Source: Eubacterium sp. (GTDB lineage Bacteria > Bacillota > Clostridia > Lachnospirales > Lachnospiraceae). From it: a DNA stretch of 43,274 nucleotides. The stretch covers positions 1-43,274 of the forward strand of contig JAEFAB010000016.1 of assembly GCA_016292095.1 (NCBI GenBank), read 5' to 3'. A program made the position numbers and the translations under genes. Shown one piece after another: positions 8,378 to 16,217 of the stretch. Under the pieces are notes generated by a model, which did not search any database, was not told the DNA's origin, and saw nothing but the letters and a program-made list of their open reading frames with translations. Position 1 is the first letter of the stretch, and the number at the start of each line of letters is the position of its first letter.

Positions 8378-8746
8378 ATGGGTTTTAACGAATCTTCGGA
8401 AGACTATTTAGAAACAATATTAATTCTTAGCAAGAAATTGCCGGTTGTCCGTTCTGTGGACATTGCCAATGAAATGGGATTTAAAAAATCCAGTGTCAGT
8501 ATTGCTATGAAAAATTTGCGAACAAAAGAATATATTACCGTTTCCGAATCCGGTTTTATCACTTTGACCAAAGCCGGAAAAAAAGTTGCTGAAGACGTTT
8601 ACGAACGTCATTTACTGTTATCGGAAATTCTTGTAAAACTTGGCGTTCCGAAAGAGATTGCCACAGAAGATGCCTGCCATATGGAACATATTTTAAGTCC
8701 GGAATCCTTTGCCGCGATTAAAGAATTTGCAAAAAACAATTTATAA
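8378..8746 (+). CDS. DtxR/MntR-family metal-dependent transcriptional regulator
   Basis: 122 residues: winged helix (about 1-70; SVDIANEMGFKKSSVSIAMKNL) and a short dimerisation/metal domain, without the C-terminal SH3-like domain. Likely ligands are Asp9, Glu12, His78, Cys100, Glu103 and His104; the CHMEH arrangement resembles the C-x-x-E-H of DtxR/IdeR more than the E-x-x-E-H of MntR. It probably senses Fe(II) or Mn(II). It is monocistronic, with a sigma-A promoter and a strong terminator, and faces away from the acyl-carrier-like gene. No metal transporter is nearby, so its targets are elsewhere. Confidence 0.88.
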   Translation: MGFNESSEDYLETILILSKKLPVVRSVDIANEMGFKKSSVSIAMKNLRTKEYITVSESGFITLTKAGKKVAEDVYERHLLLSEILVKLGVPKEIATEDACHMEHILSPESFAAIKEFAKNNL

Positions 8747-8752
8747 AAGTTT

Positions 8753-8779
8753 GGCTGTGATACACTCACAGCCTTTTTT
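8753..8779 (+). terminator. Terminator of the DtxR-family gene
   Basis: GGCTGTGA pairs with TCACAGCC (8 bp, 5-nt loop) followed by TTTTTT. It separates the plus-strand regulator from the convergent spoIIIA operon. Confidence 0.9.
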
Positions 8780-9374
8780 ATTTAGAAGGCGTAATGGTAA
8801 TCTGATCAATTCCAAACCCCGTCTTTCGTTTCACTACATTTTCAATCTGTGTTTTTGCATTATCGTTCAGTTCATTGTCCGGTAAAATCACATCTGCCTG
8901 ATTGTTGGAAACTGTCACCAGAACATTTTCATAGCCTTTGGCATTTAATAATTCCACAATGCCGTTTTCCATTTCCATCTCTTCTTTCATTTGTACCATG
9001 GAATCCACCGCTTTCTGCTTCTCCCCGGAAGAAAGTTCCGTATTATCAATAATACTTTGCAGCTGTTCCATATTTTGAGAACGCAACTGCTCTTTCTCCA
9101 GTTTCGCCTGCAACACTCCGTCATTAACCTCGGACTGATTGGTCAATACTGCCGCGCCGGGCTCCACTGTCGTTTCCTCTAGGCTTTCAATATCTCCCGT
9201 TCCTTCCACAAGAGTATCTCCTTCATAAACTTCCTCATAAACCGGAGTGTCCACCTGTTTCACTGTTTGCAGGTTTTGTGGATTATCGTATGTATATTTC
9301 AGGTATCCGGCCACTGCAATCAGCACGGCAAGTCCTGTGACAATCAGTTGATTTTTCTTAAATACATTCTTCAT
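8778..9374 (-). CDS. spoIIIAH: Stage III sporulation protein AH
   Basis: 198-residue mother-cell membrane protein that meets forespore SpoIIQ to build the channel across the double membrane around the engulfed forespore. One membrane helix lies near the N-terminus (about 9-25, LIVTGLAVLIAVAGYLKY). An acidic/Thr-rich linker, a coiled region (about 80-135) and a C-terminal ring-building domain homologous to YscJ/FliF (about 140-198) follow. It is the last gene of the spoIIIA operon. I did not find spoIIQ in the window; many clostridia have it elsewhere. Confidence 0.93.
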   Translation of the reverse strand: MKNVFKKNQLIVTGLAVLIAVAGYLKYTYDNPQNLQTVKQVDTPVYEEVYEGDTLVEGTGDIESLEETTVEPGAAVLTNQSEVNDGVLQAKLEKEQLRSQNMEQLQSIIDNTELSSGEKQKAVDSMVQMKEEMEMENGIVELLNAKGYENVLVTVSNNQADVILPDNELNDNAKTQIENVVKRKTGFGIDQITITPSK

Positions 9375-9383
9375 AAAGCCTCC

Positions 9384-9902
9384 TTATTTTTCCATAATAG
9401 CTATTTTATGTATTGGAAGATCAAAAAGTGCTTCCATCATGTCAATAATATCTTTTTTTCTTTTCTGACTTTCAAGTCCTTTGCCGGAAATGGCAATCCC
9501 CTGAATTTGAGGATAGTTTTCTTTCACAACATAGGGTTCCTCCTGTTCCCCCACCAGAACGGTTGTCTTTTTTACCGCTTCTTCCATGACGGTATCTCCC
9601 GTTTTTTCTTCCTGTTTCCTTGATGTATCCGAATCTTCTTTTACAATCTTTTCTCTGCCTGTTTTCAGGGTGATTATGACACAAACATCGGAGATTCCCG
9701 GAACTTTCTCAAGCAATTCCTTTATTTTTGTCTCCATCTGTTCCCCATAGTGTTCCACTGTTGTTACCCGGTCTGGAATAATGTTCTCTTCCTCAGTTTT
9801 TTCTCCCATATCAATGTATGAGACAATAATCAGAAGTATTCCCGCCCCCAACAACAAAAACATCTTATTTTTCCCGATTTTAGACAACTCACTCAGCTTC
9901 AT
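9384..9902 (-). CDS. spoIIIAG: Stage III sporulation protein AG
   Basis: 172 residues with one membrane helix at about 14-30 (MFLLLGAGILLIIVSYI) and an extracytoplasmic ring-building domain; in Bacillus SpoIIIAG forms a large ring in the intermembrane space. The segment KIKELLEKVPGISDVCVIIT is the usual domain start, and GIAISGKGLESQKRKKDI follows near residue 137. The start overlaps the 3' end of spoIIIAF by 14 bp. It is co-expressed with the rest of the operon in the mother cell. Confidence 0.92.
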   Translation of the reverse strand: MKLSELSKIGKNKMFLLLGAGILLIIVSYIDMGEKTEEENIIPDRVTTVEHYGEQMETKIKELLEKVPGISDVCVIITLKTGREKIVKEDSDTSRKQEEKTGDTVMEEAVKKTTVLVGEQEEPYVVKENYPQIQGIAISGKGLESQKRKKDIIDMMEALFDLPIHKIAIMEK

Positions 9903-10179
9903 AATTTCCCTCCAGACGTTCTATCATTTTACGTTCCAGTTCATCCGATGTCTTCTGCAAATCAACTGTTTCCAGTTCAATCCCATCCGGTGAAATTTCA
10001 AAAAAGGACTCCTGACCTCCCAATTTTAAAAGGGGTTGCATAACTAAAAGCAACAGCAAAAAACCGGCAAACATCCGTACATATTTTTCAAATTCTGTTT
10101 TCGGGCAAAGATTTAAAACGACCGTCATTACCAGCAGAAACAACACGACGTTTTTAATATAATTCAAAATCCAATCCAT
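9889..10179 (-). CDS. spoIIIAF: Stage III sporulation protein AF, short form
   Basis: 96 residues with two membrane helices (about 8-25 and 37-52), then a short hydrophilic tail. It matches the N-terminal part of SpoIIIAF (KYVRMFAGFLLLLLVMQPLLKL), but Bacillus subtilis SpoIIIAF is about 206 residues and has a C-terminal soluble ring-building domain, which is missing here. AAGGAGGATGT precedes the ATG. The reading frame closes cleanly into the spoIIIAG overlap, and I see no frameshift, so the short form looks genuine. Confidence 0.87.
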   Translation of the reverse strand: MDWILNYIKNVVLFLLVMTVVLNLCPKTEFEKYVRMFAGFLLLLLVMQPLLKLGGQESFFEISPDGIELETVDLQKTSDELERKMIERLEGNYEAE

Positions 10180-10188
10180 ACATCCTCC

Positions 10189-11298
10189 TTAACGAATCAT
10201 ACCGGTGGAAATCCCGATGATTACAATACTGACAATAAACAATAATGCTACGGCAGCAATCACCCCCGCCAACATGCCAATGCTATCACATGCAACCTGA
10301 ATTCCATTGATCATTCTTTGGTCCGCTACCGGCTGAATTGCAGCAATCAGAAACTGCATCATAAAATGGTATAACTGCATTTTTATGTAAGGGACACCAC
10401 AGATGATGATAATTACCACTACAATGATTCCGCCAAATGTATTTTTAATCAGGTTTACGGAGCCAAACAAAATACCCGTATAGGACTCCAACCCGTTTCC
10501 GACTCCCGGTATTGTATTAGCCACCTTATAAACCAGCGTATTTTTCGACCCATCCAGAGCCGGCAAAATCATCCCCTCCAAAACATGAAGTCCCATAACG
10601 GTTCCCACCAGAAACCGGTTTCCTTTCACAATCATTTTCTTCAAAAGGAGACACATCTTTGACAACAAATCCTCTTCGGAGATATTGTTGACCAGACCAA
10701 CTGCCAGATAAATCTTGATCAAGGGCAGAAACACCTTGAAAAACAAATATTGCATGATTCCCATCACAACAAGAATCATTTGATAAAAGCCCATGGCAGA
10801 GGCCTGTCCCGTAATGGAAACCGTCGCAAAATAGGTGGGAATCATAGTGCTGAAATATCCGATCATCAGATGAAAAAAATCCGATGCCATCAGACAAACC
10901 CGGTCAAACATTGTTGCAATCACTGCCGCAACGGAAATATAACAAATATAAAATGCCGTATCCGATACCCCATGATTTTCAAAGACATTTACGAAATTAG
11001 AAAACAGTGCAGACAAAATCAAAATCAGTAATAGATTTAGCATCAGTTTTCTGACTTCAAAAAAATCATCAATGGTTCTGCTTTTTAAAACCATTCCCAT
11101 ATCTTTCAGCACTTCCACAATCTGCCCTTTCAGCAGGGATTCCATCCATTCCTCCAAAGGAATATCCTTATAACCGCTATCTTCCAACAGCCTTGTGCTT
11201 TCTTTGAAATCAAAGTCTTCTTCGGTAATCAGTTCCTTTCCCTGCACCTTGCAGGAACATAGGAGTAATATCATCAATACAACAATTCCTTTTTTCAC
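10189..11298 (-). CDS. spoIIIAE: Stage III sporulation protein AE
   Basis: 369-residue polytopic membrane protein of the SpoIIIA-SpoIIQ channel, with an N-terminal signal-like helix (KKGIVVLMILLLCSCK), an extracytoplasmic segment to about residue 80, and then several hydrophobic helices. I start it at the GTG at 11298, whose GTGA overlaps the spoIIIAD stop. A longer in-frame extension to 11412 would run through spoIIIAD and has no ribosome site. The cysteine in LLLCSCK after the hydrophobic run resembles a lipobox but is not a firm one. Confidence 0.92.
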   Translation of the reverse strand: MKKGIVVLMILLLCSCKVQGKELITEEDFDFKESTRLLEDSGYKDIPLEEWMESLLKGQIVEVLKDMGMVLKSRTIDDFFEVRKLMLNLLLILILSALFSNFVNVFENHGVSDTAFYICYISVAAVIATMFDRVCLMASDFFHLMIGYFSTMIPTYFATVSITGQASAMGFYQMILVVMGIMQYLFFKVFLPLIKIYLAVGLVNNISEEDLLSKMCLLLKKMIVKGNRFLVGTVMGLHVLEGMILPALDGSKNTLVYKVANTIPGVGNGLESYTGILFGSVNLIKNTFGGIIVVVIIIICGVPYIKMQLYHFMMQFLIAAIQPVADQRMINGIQVACDSIGMLAGVIAAVALLFIVSIVIIGISTGMIR

Positions 11299-11675
11299 GA
11301 CAGCAAATCCCCAATCAGCGTTATGATTTCGGTGTAGACCGGAAGGCTGACCACCAGAATCGACAATTTCCCGAAGACCTGAATCTGTTTCGCCAGTGCC
11401 TGAAATCCGCAATCTCCAGAAATATCAGAAGAGATTTCCGCTACAAAGGCAATCCCTACAATTTTGAACAGTATTTTCATATAGCCGCTTCCGATTGTTT
11501 CCAGTGCCATCACCCGATTCATTAATGTTGCAATGCTTTCGATTCCCTTGATGGAATAAAAAATAATCAACACACATCCCCCTAAAGAAATGTACATGGA
11601 ATACTCCGGCTTGATTGTTTTAAATTGAATTGCCAGCAGGGATGCTGCTATCCCCACCATTCCGATTACTAACAT
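11295..11675 (-). CDS. spoIIIAD: Stage III sporulation protein AD
   Basis: 126-residue integral membrane protein with about four hydrophobic helices; family features include ISSDISGDCGFQALAKQIQVFGK near residues 83-105. The ATG at 11675 is chosen because AGGAGG stands 6 nt before it. An ATG two codons earlier would touch the ribosome site, and the longer in-frame extension runs into spoIIIAC. It is the partner of SpoIIIAC in the mother-cell membrane assembly. Confidence 0.9.
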   Translation of the reverse strand: MLVIGMVGIAASLLAIQFKTIKPEYSMYISLGGCVLIIFYSIKGIESIATLMNRVMALETIGSGYMKILFKIVGIAFVAEISSDISGDCGFQALAKQIQVFGKLSILVVSLPVYTEIITLIGDLLS

Positions 11676-11685
11676 AAACATCCTC

Positions 11686-11880
11686 CTAAAACTCGAATAG
11701 TTCTTGAATCGTTGAAAACAGGTCATAGATATAGGGAATAATCCACATTAAAACCAGCACCAATCCTGCCAAACTGGTCAAAAATGCCTGTTCCTCTCTT
11801 CCGCTATGTTTTAGAATTTGTCCTACAACCGATACAATCATTCCAACCGCTGCAATTTTAAAGATTAAACTGATTTCCAT
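11686..11880 (-). CDS. spoIIIAC: Stage III sporulation protein AC
   Basis: 64-residue protein with two membrane helices (about 5-22 and 34-50). The family motif KIAAVGMIVSVVGQILKHSG followed by GREEQAF is present. It lies 9 bp after spoIIIAB and 10 bp before spoIIIAD. Length equals that of Bacillus SpoIIIAC (about 68). Confidence 0.93.
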   Translation of the reverse strand: MEISLIFKIAAVGMIVSVVGQILKHSGREEQAFLTSLAGLVLVLMWIIPYIYDLFSTIQELFEF

Positions 11881-11889
11881 AATTCCCCA

Positions 11890-12399
11890 CTAAATGAAAA
11901 GAATGCTAATAAACATCCCACCCAGAATGCCAAAGGATGTGTACATACTGCATCTTTCCTTTTCTTCCTTTTTCATTGTTTCATAAAATCCTAACGCCTT
12001 GTTTTGAAAATATTCCAACTGTCTGATTTGATTTTCCCGATAACCGGCCCCCAGTTGTTCTCCCAAGGCTTCCATTAATTCCAGTTCCCGTTTTTTTAAG
12101 AAGGTTCGAGCCAATATTTTCCGGATTCCCGATTTCCATGCTTCAGGAAGAGCCGTCCCATTCCGGATTTCATTGCAAACCTGTCCAAAAAATTTACCCA
12201 ATAAGGTGTCTTTCGGTAGATGCTCTAAAATTGTGCTCATATCCCGATTGCTGAATTCCACCAGACCTTTCATTTCTTCCAACTGAAAGACCAACCGCTC
12301 CAAAAACTTCATTCTTTTTTGATAATTCCATTTTAGTGACATTCCAATCCCACCACTTCCGGCAACCAAAAGAGCACTTCCAATCAATCGTAATAACAT
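11890..12399 (-). CDS. spoIIIAB: Stage III sporulation protein AB
   Basis: 169 residues, related to the type II secretion/type IV pilus protein GspF. An N-terminal membrane helix (LLRLIGSALLVAGSGGIGMS) is followed by helical cytosolic bundles (FLERLVFQLEEMKGLVEFSN, ELMEALGEQLG) and a C-terminal membrane helix. The ATG at 12399 gives the family length and follows GGGGGAAATACGA. It overlaps the spoIIIAA end by 16 bp. A longer in-frame reading that includes sequence coding for spoIIIAA was discarded. Confidence 0.92.
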   Translation of the reverse strand: MLLRLIGSALLVAGSGGIGMSLKWNYQKRMKFLERLVFQLEEMKGLVEFSNRDMSTILEHLPKDTLLGKFFGQVCNEIRNGTALPEAWKSGIRKILARTFLKKRELELMEALGEQLGAGYRENQIRQLEYFQNKALGFYETMKKEEKERCSMYTSFGILGGMFISILFI

Positions 12400-13229
12400 T
12401 CGTATTTCCCCCTTTCGGAAATGACAACATAACACTGAAATTGTTCGGCTAAAACCTGTCCCAGCTTGCTTTTTGTCTGTTGGATACAATCGCTGTGAAT
12501 TGTTGCCAGAATTCGGACACCACTTTGCATAGCCCATCGGATTGCTTGAAGATCCTCTTCTCCTCCCAATTCATCCACTGCAATGATTTTCGGTCCCATA
12601 CTGCGAACAGCCCGAAGAATTCCCCCTGCCTTGTCCACACCGGAAAGTACATCCGTCCGCATTCCCAGATTGATTTGGGGAATGCCCTGAAAGGAACCGG
12701 AAATTTCATTACGTTCGTCAATCACCACAACACTGGTCCCGCAAAGTTCATCACTGCAGCATTGCACCAGACTTCTTAATAATGTTGTTTTTCCCAAACC
12801 CGGCGGAGAGCAAATCACTGTATTACAAACAGTCCCTCTCTTTTTGATTTTCTCAAAAACACTTCTTCCGCAATGTTGTAAATCTCTGCAAATCCGAAAA
12901 TTCAGAAAACGGATATTTTTCATTCCGCAATATTTTCCATCCTTTACAATAGCCTCTCCGGCCAATCCCACACGATGCCCTCCTGCCACGGTAAGATAAC
13001 CTTCCAACAATTCTTTTTCGTATGCGTAGAGGGAATAGTTTGTCAGTTTATTGAGAATCTCCTTTAATAACGCCTCATCAATTTGAATCCCCGGTTCAAT
13101 GATTTCTCCCTTCTGCAATTCCAAAATCAGGGGTTGATGAATCCGCATTTTTATCTCTGTCAGTTCCTTCCAGGATGCACTTACAACCCGTTCAATTTCC
13201 GGTGTGAAATATTTTTTTAATCTTTCCAT
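12384..13229 (-). CDS. spoIIIAA: Stage III sporulation protein AA (secretion-type ATPase)
   Basis: 281-residue ATPase related to GspE/VirB11 proteins; it powers the SpoIIIA channel from the mother-cell side. Walker A (PPGLGKTTLLRSL) is near residues 145-157, Walker B-like VVVIDERNEI near 170, and a conserved IIAVDELGGEEDL near 215-228. It is the first gene of an eight-gene operon. AAGGAGAGTTAGA precedes the ATG, and a sigma-E-type promoter lies 20-47 bp upstream. Confidence 0.95.
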   Translation of the reverse strand: MERLKKYFTPEIERVVSASWKELTEIKMRIHQPLILELQKGEIIEPGIQIDEALLKEILNKLTNYSLYAYEKELLEGYLTVAGGHRVGLAGEAIVKDGKYCGMKNIRFLNFRICRDLQHCGRSVFEKIKKRGTVCNTVICSPPGLGKTTLLRSLVQCCSDELCGTSVVVIDERNEISGSFQGIPQINLGMRTDVLSGVDKAGGILRAVRSMGPKIIAVDELGGEEDLQAIRWAMQSGVRILATIHSDCIQQTKSKLGQVLAEQFQCYVVISERGKYECYYD

Positions 13230-13247
13230 TCTAACTCTCCTTAAAAA

Positions 13248-13276
13248 AATATATGATGTAAATAACAGAATATTCT
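13248..13276 (-). promoter_or_regulatory. Sigma-E-like promoter of the spoIIIA operon
   Basis: On the minus strand AGAATATT, a 13-bp spacer and CATATATT resemble the Bacillus sigma-E consensus (-35 with an ATATT core; -10 CATACAAT). Sigma-E is the early mother-cell factor that drives spoIIIA in Bacillus, so position and motif agree. Read by eye, with two mismatches in the -10. Confidence 0.65.
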
Positions 13277-13335
13277 TGTTTACTTTTTAAATGTATCGTT
13301 GTAAACTTCTAGGTGGAAAGGAAAACATATCAAGT

Positions 13336-14379
13336 ATGAATAAAAAGAAAAGACATCTGTACTTTTTAATAGGGTCAACATTTATGTTGCTATTGTTCGT
13401 ACAGATTTTTATGGATGATATATTATCGAATCAGCCGGATCAGAAAATTGCTCTAAGCAAAAAAAAGACTGTTCCTGTGGAAGAAACAACCAAGAAAAAT
13501 GTCGACTATAACCTTATCTCTAGTATTACTCTGGACCGAACAATTCTTTGTTTGAATCCAAATGATCAAAGAAAACTTTATGCAGATATTTCCTATGAAA
13601 CAACCAACAAAGAAAAAAACGAATCCTACTCTTACAGCAGTTCCAACGAAGCAGTTGCTACGGTTAATCAGGAAGGAATCGTTACGGGAGTTTCCAATGG
13701 TGATGCGGTAATTACGTTAGAGTCAAAAGACGGAGAAATCGCAGCCCGTTGCAGCGTAAGCGTTAAGAGAACAAAATATCTTGCAGTTACTTTTGATGAC
13801 GGTCCCGGGCCGTACACAGATCAGTTGGTTGACGGCTTGGTAAAATACAACAGTCGTGCCACATTTTTTATCTTAGGATATAATTTGGAAGAGTATCCGG
13901 AACAGTTAAAACATGAATATGAATCCCATATGGAAATCGGAAATCACACCTATCACCATAAGGATTTGAAGGAGGCCAAAAAGAAACTGATTCGCAGTGA
14001 AATTAATTCCAATGCGGATTTGATTTACAAAACCATCGGTGCTTATCCGACACTGCTTCGTCCGCCATATGGTGTTATCAAAACCACCTTACGTGAGCAA
14101 AGCAAAGTTCCGATTATTCTTTGGTCCGTTGATACGGAAGACTGGGAACATCAGAATACAAACTATATTTACAAATATATTAAACGACATGCCGGGGACG
14201 GAGAAATCCTGCTACTCCACGACATTCACCAAAAAAGTGTGGAAGGATTTTTGAAAGCACTTCCGGATTTAATTGTAGACGGCTACGAATTGGTTACCGT
14301 CAGCGAGCTTTATGAATTAAAACAGAAACCTTTGGAAGCCGGTAAAATTTATTACGGAACTAATCTGAAGAGTAAATAA
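13336..14379 (+). CDS. Membrane-anchored polysaccharide deacetylase (CE4) with Ig-like domain
   Basis: 347 residues: N-terminal membrane anchor (about 8-26), linker, Ig-like BIg2-type domain (about 60-145; NEAVATVNQEGIVTGVSNG), then a NodB-type CE4 catalytic domain. The metal and catalytic motifs are intact: TFDDGPG (Asp154-Asp155), His204 and His208, RPPYG at 242-246, WSVDTEDW at 263-270 and LLHDIH at 293-298. It probably removes N-acetyl groups from peptidoglycan or another extracellular glycan. I start at the ATG at 13336, which puts the basic residues before the membrane helix; the ribosome site is poor (AAGGA about 14 nt upstream). It is monocistronic. Confidence 0.88.
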   Translation: MNKKKRHLYFLIGSTFMLLLFVQIFMDDILSNQPDQKIALSKKKTVPVEETTKKNVDYNLISSITLDRTILCLNPNDQRKLYADISYETTNKEKNESYSYSSSNEAVATVNQEGIVTGVSNGDAVITLESKDGEIAARCSVSVKRTKYLAVTFDDGPGPYTDQLVDGLVKYNSRATFFILGYNLEEYPEQLKHEYESHMEIGNHTYHHKDLKEAKKKLIRSEINSNADLIYKTIGAYPTLLRPPYGVIKTTLREQSKVPIILWSVDTEDWEHQNTNYIYKYIKRHAGDGEILLLHDIHQKSVEGFLKALPDLIVDGYELVTVSELYELKQKPLEAGKIYYGTNLKSK

Positions 14380-14428
14380 AAGGAATGTCGGTAAGATTTC
14401 AAACATCTTGCCGACACTCCTTTTTTAT
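14380..14428. terminator. Bidirectional terminator between the deacetylase and rlmH
   Basis: An 18-bp hairpin (arms 14380-14397 and 14405-14422, one mismatch and one G-U on the plus strand) is followed by a T-run on the plus strand, with an A-run on its other side. It serves two convergent genes. Confidence 0.9.
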
Positions 14429-14904
14429 TTGTGATAGGGTTCTTTATGAATAATTCTGTAACTTCGATAAATCTGTTCTAACAGAACAACTCTCATTAAC
14501 TGATGCGGGAAAGTCATTTTCGAAAAACTTAATTTGTAATCCGCTCTCCGGGATACGGTTTTGTGTAATCCCAAGGATCCACCAATCACAAAGATGATGT
14601 GGCTGGTTCCATGAATTCCAAGCTGATCAATCTTTTCCGACAATTCCACGGAATCCAACTGCTTTCCTAAGATTTCCAAAGTAATTACATAGGCATTATC
14701 CGGAATGTTCTTCAGGATTCTTCCTGCTTCTTTTTCTTTAATTAAATCCATTTCCGTTTCCGAACTGTTTTCCTGTGTTTTTTCATCCGCTACCTGTATG
14801 ATTTCCAGTTTGCAATACGCCGATAATCGTTTTGCATACTCATCAATGGCGTCCCGATAAAACTTTTCTTTTATTTTTCCCACAGCAATAACTGTTATTT
14901 TCAT
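14425..14904 (-). CDS. rlmH: 23S rRNA (pseudouridine-1915-N3)-methyltransferase
   Basis: 159 residues, exactly the usual size, SPOUT-class methyltransferase acting on the 70S ribosome. MKITVIAVGKIKEKFYRDAI opens the protein, FVIGGSLGL near residue 105 is the SAM knot, and the end LLEQIYRSYRIIHKEPYHK is diagnostic. The ATG at 14904 follows AGAAGG at 7 nt; a start 7 codons earlier gives an atypical extension. It has its own promoter back to back with that of the next gene. Confidence 0.96.
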   Translation of the reverse strand: MKITVIAVGKIKEKFYRDAIDEYAKRLSAYCKLEIIQVADEKTQENSSETEMDLIKEKEAGRILKNIPDNAYVITLEILGKQLDSVELSEKIDQLGIHGTSHIIFVIGGSLGLHKTVSRRADYKLSFSKMTFPHQLMRVVLLEQIYRSYRIIHKEPYHK

Positions 14905-14938
14905 TTTTTGCCCTTCTTCCGTCATTTTTTCTGAATGA

Positions 14939-14985
14939 ATTATACCATATCCTGCCTTGTGAGAACAATTTTTTTATTATATAAT
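14939..14985. promoter_or_regulatory. Back-to-back sigma-A promoters for rlmH and the membrane-protein gene
   Basis: Plus strand: TTGTGA (14957-14962), 17 bp, TATAAT (14980-14985). Minus strand: TTGTTC (14963-14968), 18 bp, TATAAT (14939-14944) with an extended TATGG in front. The two -35 boxes abut, so the two polymerases would compete or share control. Confidence 0.65.
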
Positions 14986-15032
14986 TGTCTTATGATATTA
15001 CGCTGTAAAACAGCAGATTGGAGACGGACTTT

Positions 15033-15602
15033 ATGAGTGAACAGTTAGAAAATGAAATTGCAACAGAAGAAACCAACAACGAATTGGATTTTGAATCTTT
15101 AGTCGGTGAAAAAAGTTCTACCTATACGAAGTTATCCGATAAGTATGAAGACACTATGTCTTCTGCTTCCACTCTTCTTTTTGTAGGAATTGCCGGCATT
15201 ATTTTTATTGCCTTAATCTATTTCAAGGTAATCTCACTTCCAATGGATGTATCGACTTCCTGGCTTTTTGATTTGGTTATGGGTGGTGTATTTATCGGCT
15301 TTACCATTGCCGGAGTTGTCTCTTTCATCCATGCGAAGCAGTTAAAGGTCGACGCCGCTGCAGAGAATCAAACCATAGAAACAATTCTGGACTGGTCCAA
15401 ACAGAACATTACCAAGGATGTGCTGGATCAGGGAATTGATTGTTCTCAGCCGGAAGAAATCTTATACTTTTCCCGTTATGATACGATTAAGGATTTATTA
15501 ATGCATCAGTTTGAAGATGCCGATGAAAGTTTAATCGAAGATCTTTCAGAAACGGTTTATCAAAACATTTACGAAGCAGATGAAGAATCATCAGAGCAAT
15601 AA
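15033..15602 (+). CDS. Small membrane protein of unknown function
   Basis: 189 residues, not recognised. An acidic N-terminal cytosolic part (about 1-45) is followed by two membrane helices (about 46-66, SASTLLFVGIAGIIFIALIY; and about 80-98, LVMGGVFIGFTIAGVVSF) and an acidic soluble C-terminal part with several E/D-rich helices. The ATG at 15033 is preferred to an upstream TTG, because GGAG stands 9 nt before it. It has its own promoter and terminator. No cysteines or catalytic motif hint at a function. Confidence 0.75.
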   Translation: MSEQLENEIATEETNNELDFESLVGEKSSTYTKLSDKYEDTMSSASTLLFVGIAGIIFIALIYFKVISLPMDVSTSWLFDLVMGGVFIGFTIAGVVSFIHAKQLKVDAAAENQTIETILDWSKQNITKDVLDQGIDCSQPEEILYFSRYDTIKDLLMHQFEDADESLIEDLSETVYQNIYEADEESSEQ

Positions 15603-15629
15603 AAAAAAGCCCCTGGGGCTTTTTTTTAT
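15601..15629. terminator. Bidirectional terminator
   Basis: A run of eight A, then AGCCCC-TG-GGGGCT (the innermost pairs probably form the loop), then a run of eight T. It ends both the plus-strand membrane-protein gene and the minus-strand ywlG-like gene, whose stop lies inside it. Confidence 0.88.
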
Positions 15630-16180
15630 TCTAAATTTTCATTATAAACCGCTCTGCAACCACCAATGAATTTTGCTCTTGTTCTGGCTGCAAGAACGTT
15701 TGCTTCGCCAATAGTATGGTTTTCCAAACGAACCGGAACTGCTACTTTCTTTAAATGCATTCCGATTAATGTACCACCAATATCAATTCCTGCATCTGCA
15801 CGGATTTCTTCCACAGCTACCGGATTCTGAAATGTTTTGTAAGCGGTCGTGGCAAAAGAACCACCTGCCTTTGGCTGAGGAACCACATTCACAACATCTG
15901 AAAACGGAACAGCATCTTTTTCCACAATAATGGCACGATTTAAATGTTCACAACACTGTGCCGCCAAATAGATTCCTTTTTCCTGTAAAACAGAATAAAT
16001 ACCGCTAAATACGGCTTCTGCGGCATCCAGATTAGAGTTGCTTCCAATCTTATCTCCACAGACTTCGCTGGAAGAACATCCTACCACAAAAATATCTCCC
16101 TTGGAAAGTCCGGCTTTTTCACATAATTCTTTTGTTACTTGTTCTGCTTGATTTTTTAATTCCTCAAACATGTCATTCAT
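15626..16180 (-). CDS. ywlG: YwlG family protein (UPF0340/TIGR01440)
   Basis: 184-residue cytosolic protein of the TIGR01440/DUF436 family. Visible family hallmarks are VVGCSSSEVCGDKIGSNSN near residues 32-50, QCCEHLNRAIIVE near 75-87, and the glycine-rich ADAGIDIGGTLIGMHLKKV near 130. The molecular function of the family is unknown. AGGAG stands 4 nt before the ATG. It lies 37 bp after an ECF S-component gene and is probably co-transcribed with it; whether the two are functionally linked is unknown. Confidence 0.85.
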   Translation of the reverse strand: MNDMFEELKNQAEQVTKELCEKAGLSKGDIFVVGCSSSEVCGDKIGSNSNLDAAEAVFSGIYSVLQEKGIYLAAQCCEHLNRAIIVEKDAVPFSDVVNVVPQPKAGGSFATTAYKTFQNPVAVEEIRADAGIDIGGTLIGMHLKKVAVPVRLENHTIGEANVLAARTRAKFIGGCRAVYNENLE

Positions 16181-16217
16181 CTCCTTTTAAGTAAAATACT
16201 CTATATACTTTACCACT

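Noticed and set aside
11298-11412. N-terminal extension of spoIIIAE
   Set aside because: The extra codons run through the spoIIIAD coding end and lack a ribosome site; the GTG coupled to the spoIIIAD stop gives the family length.
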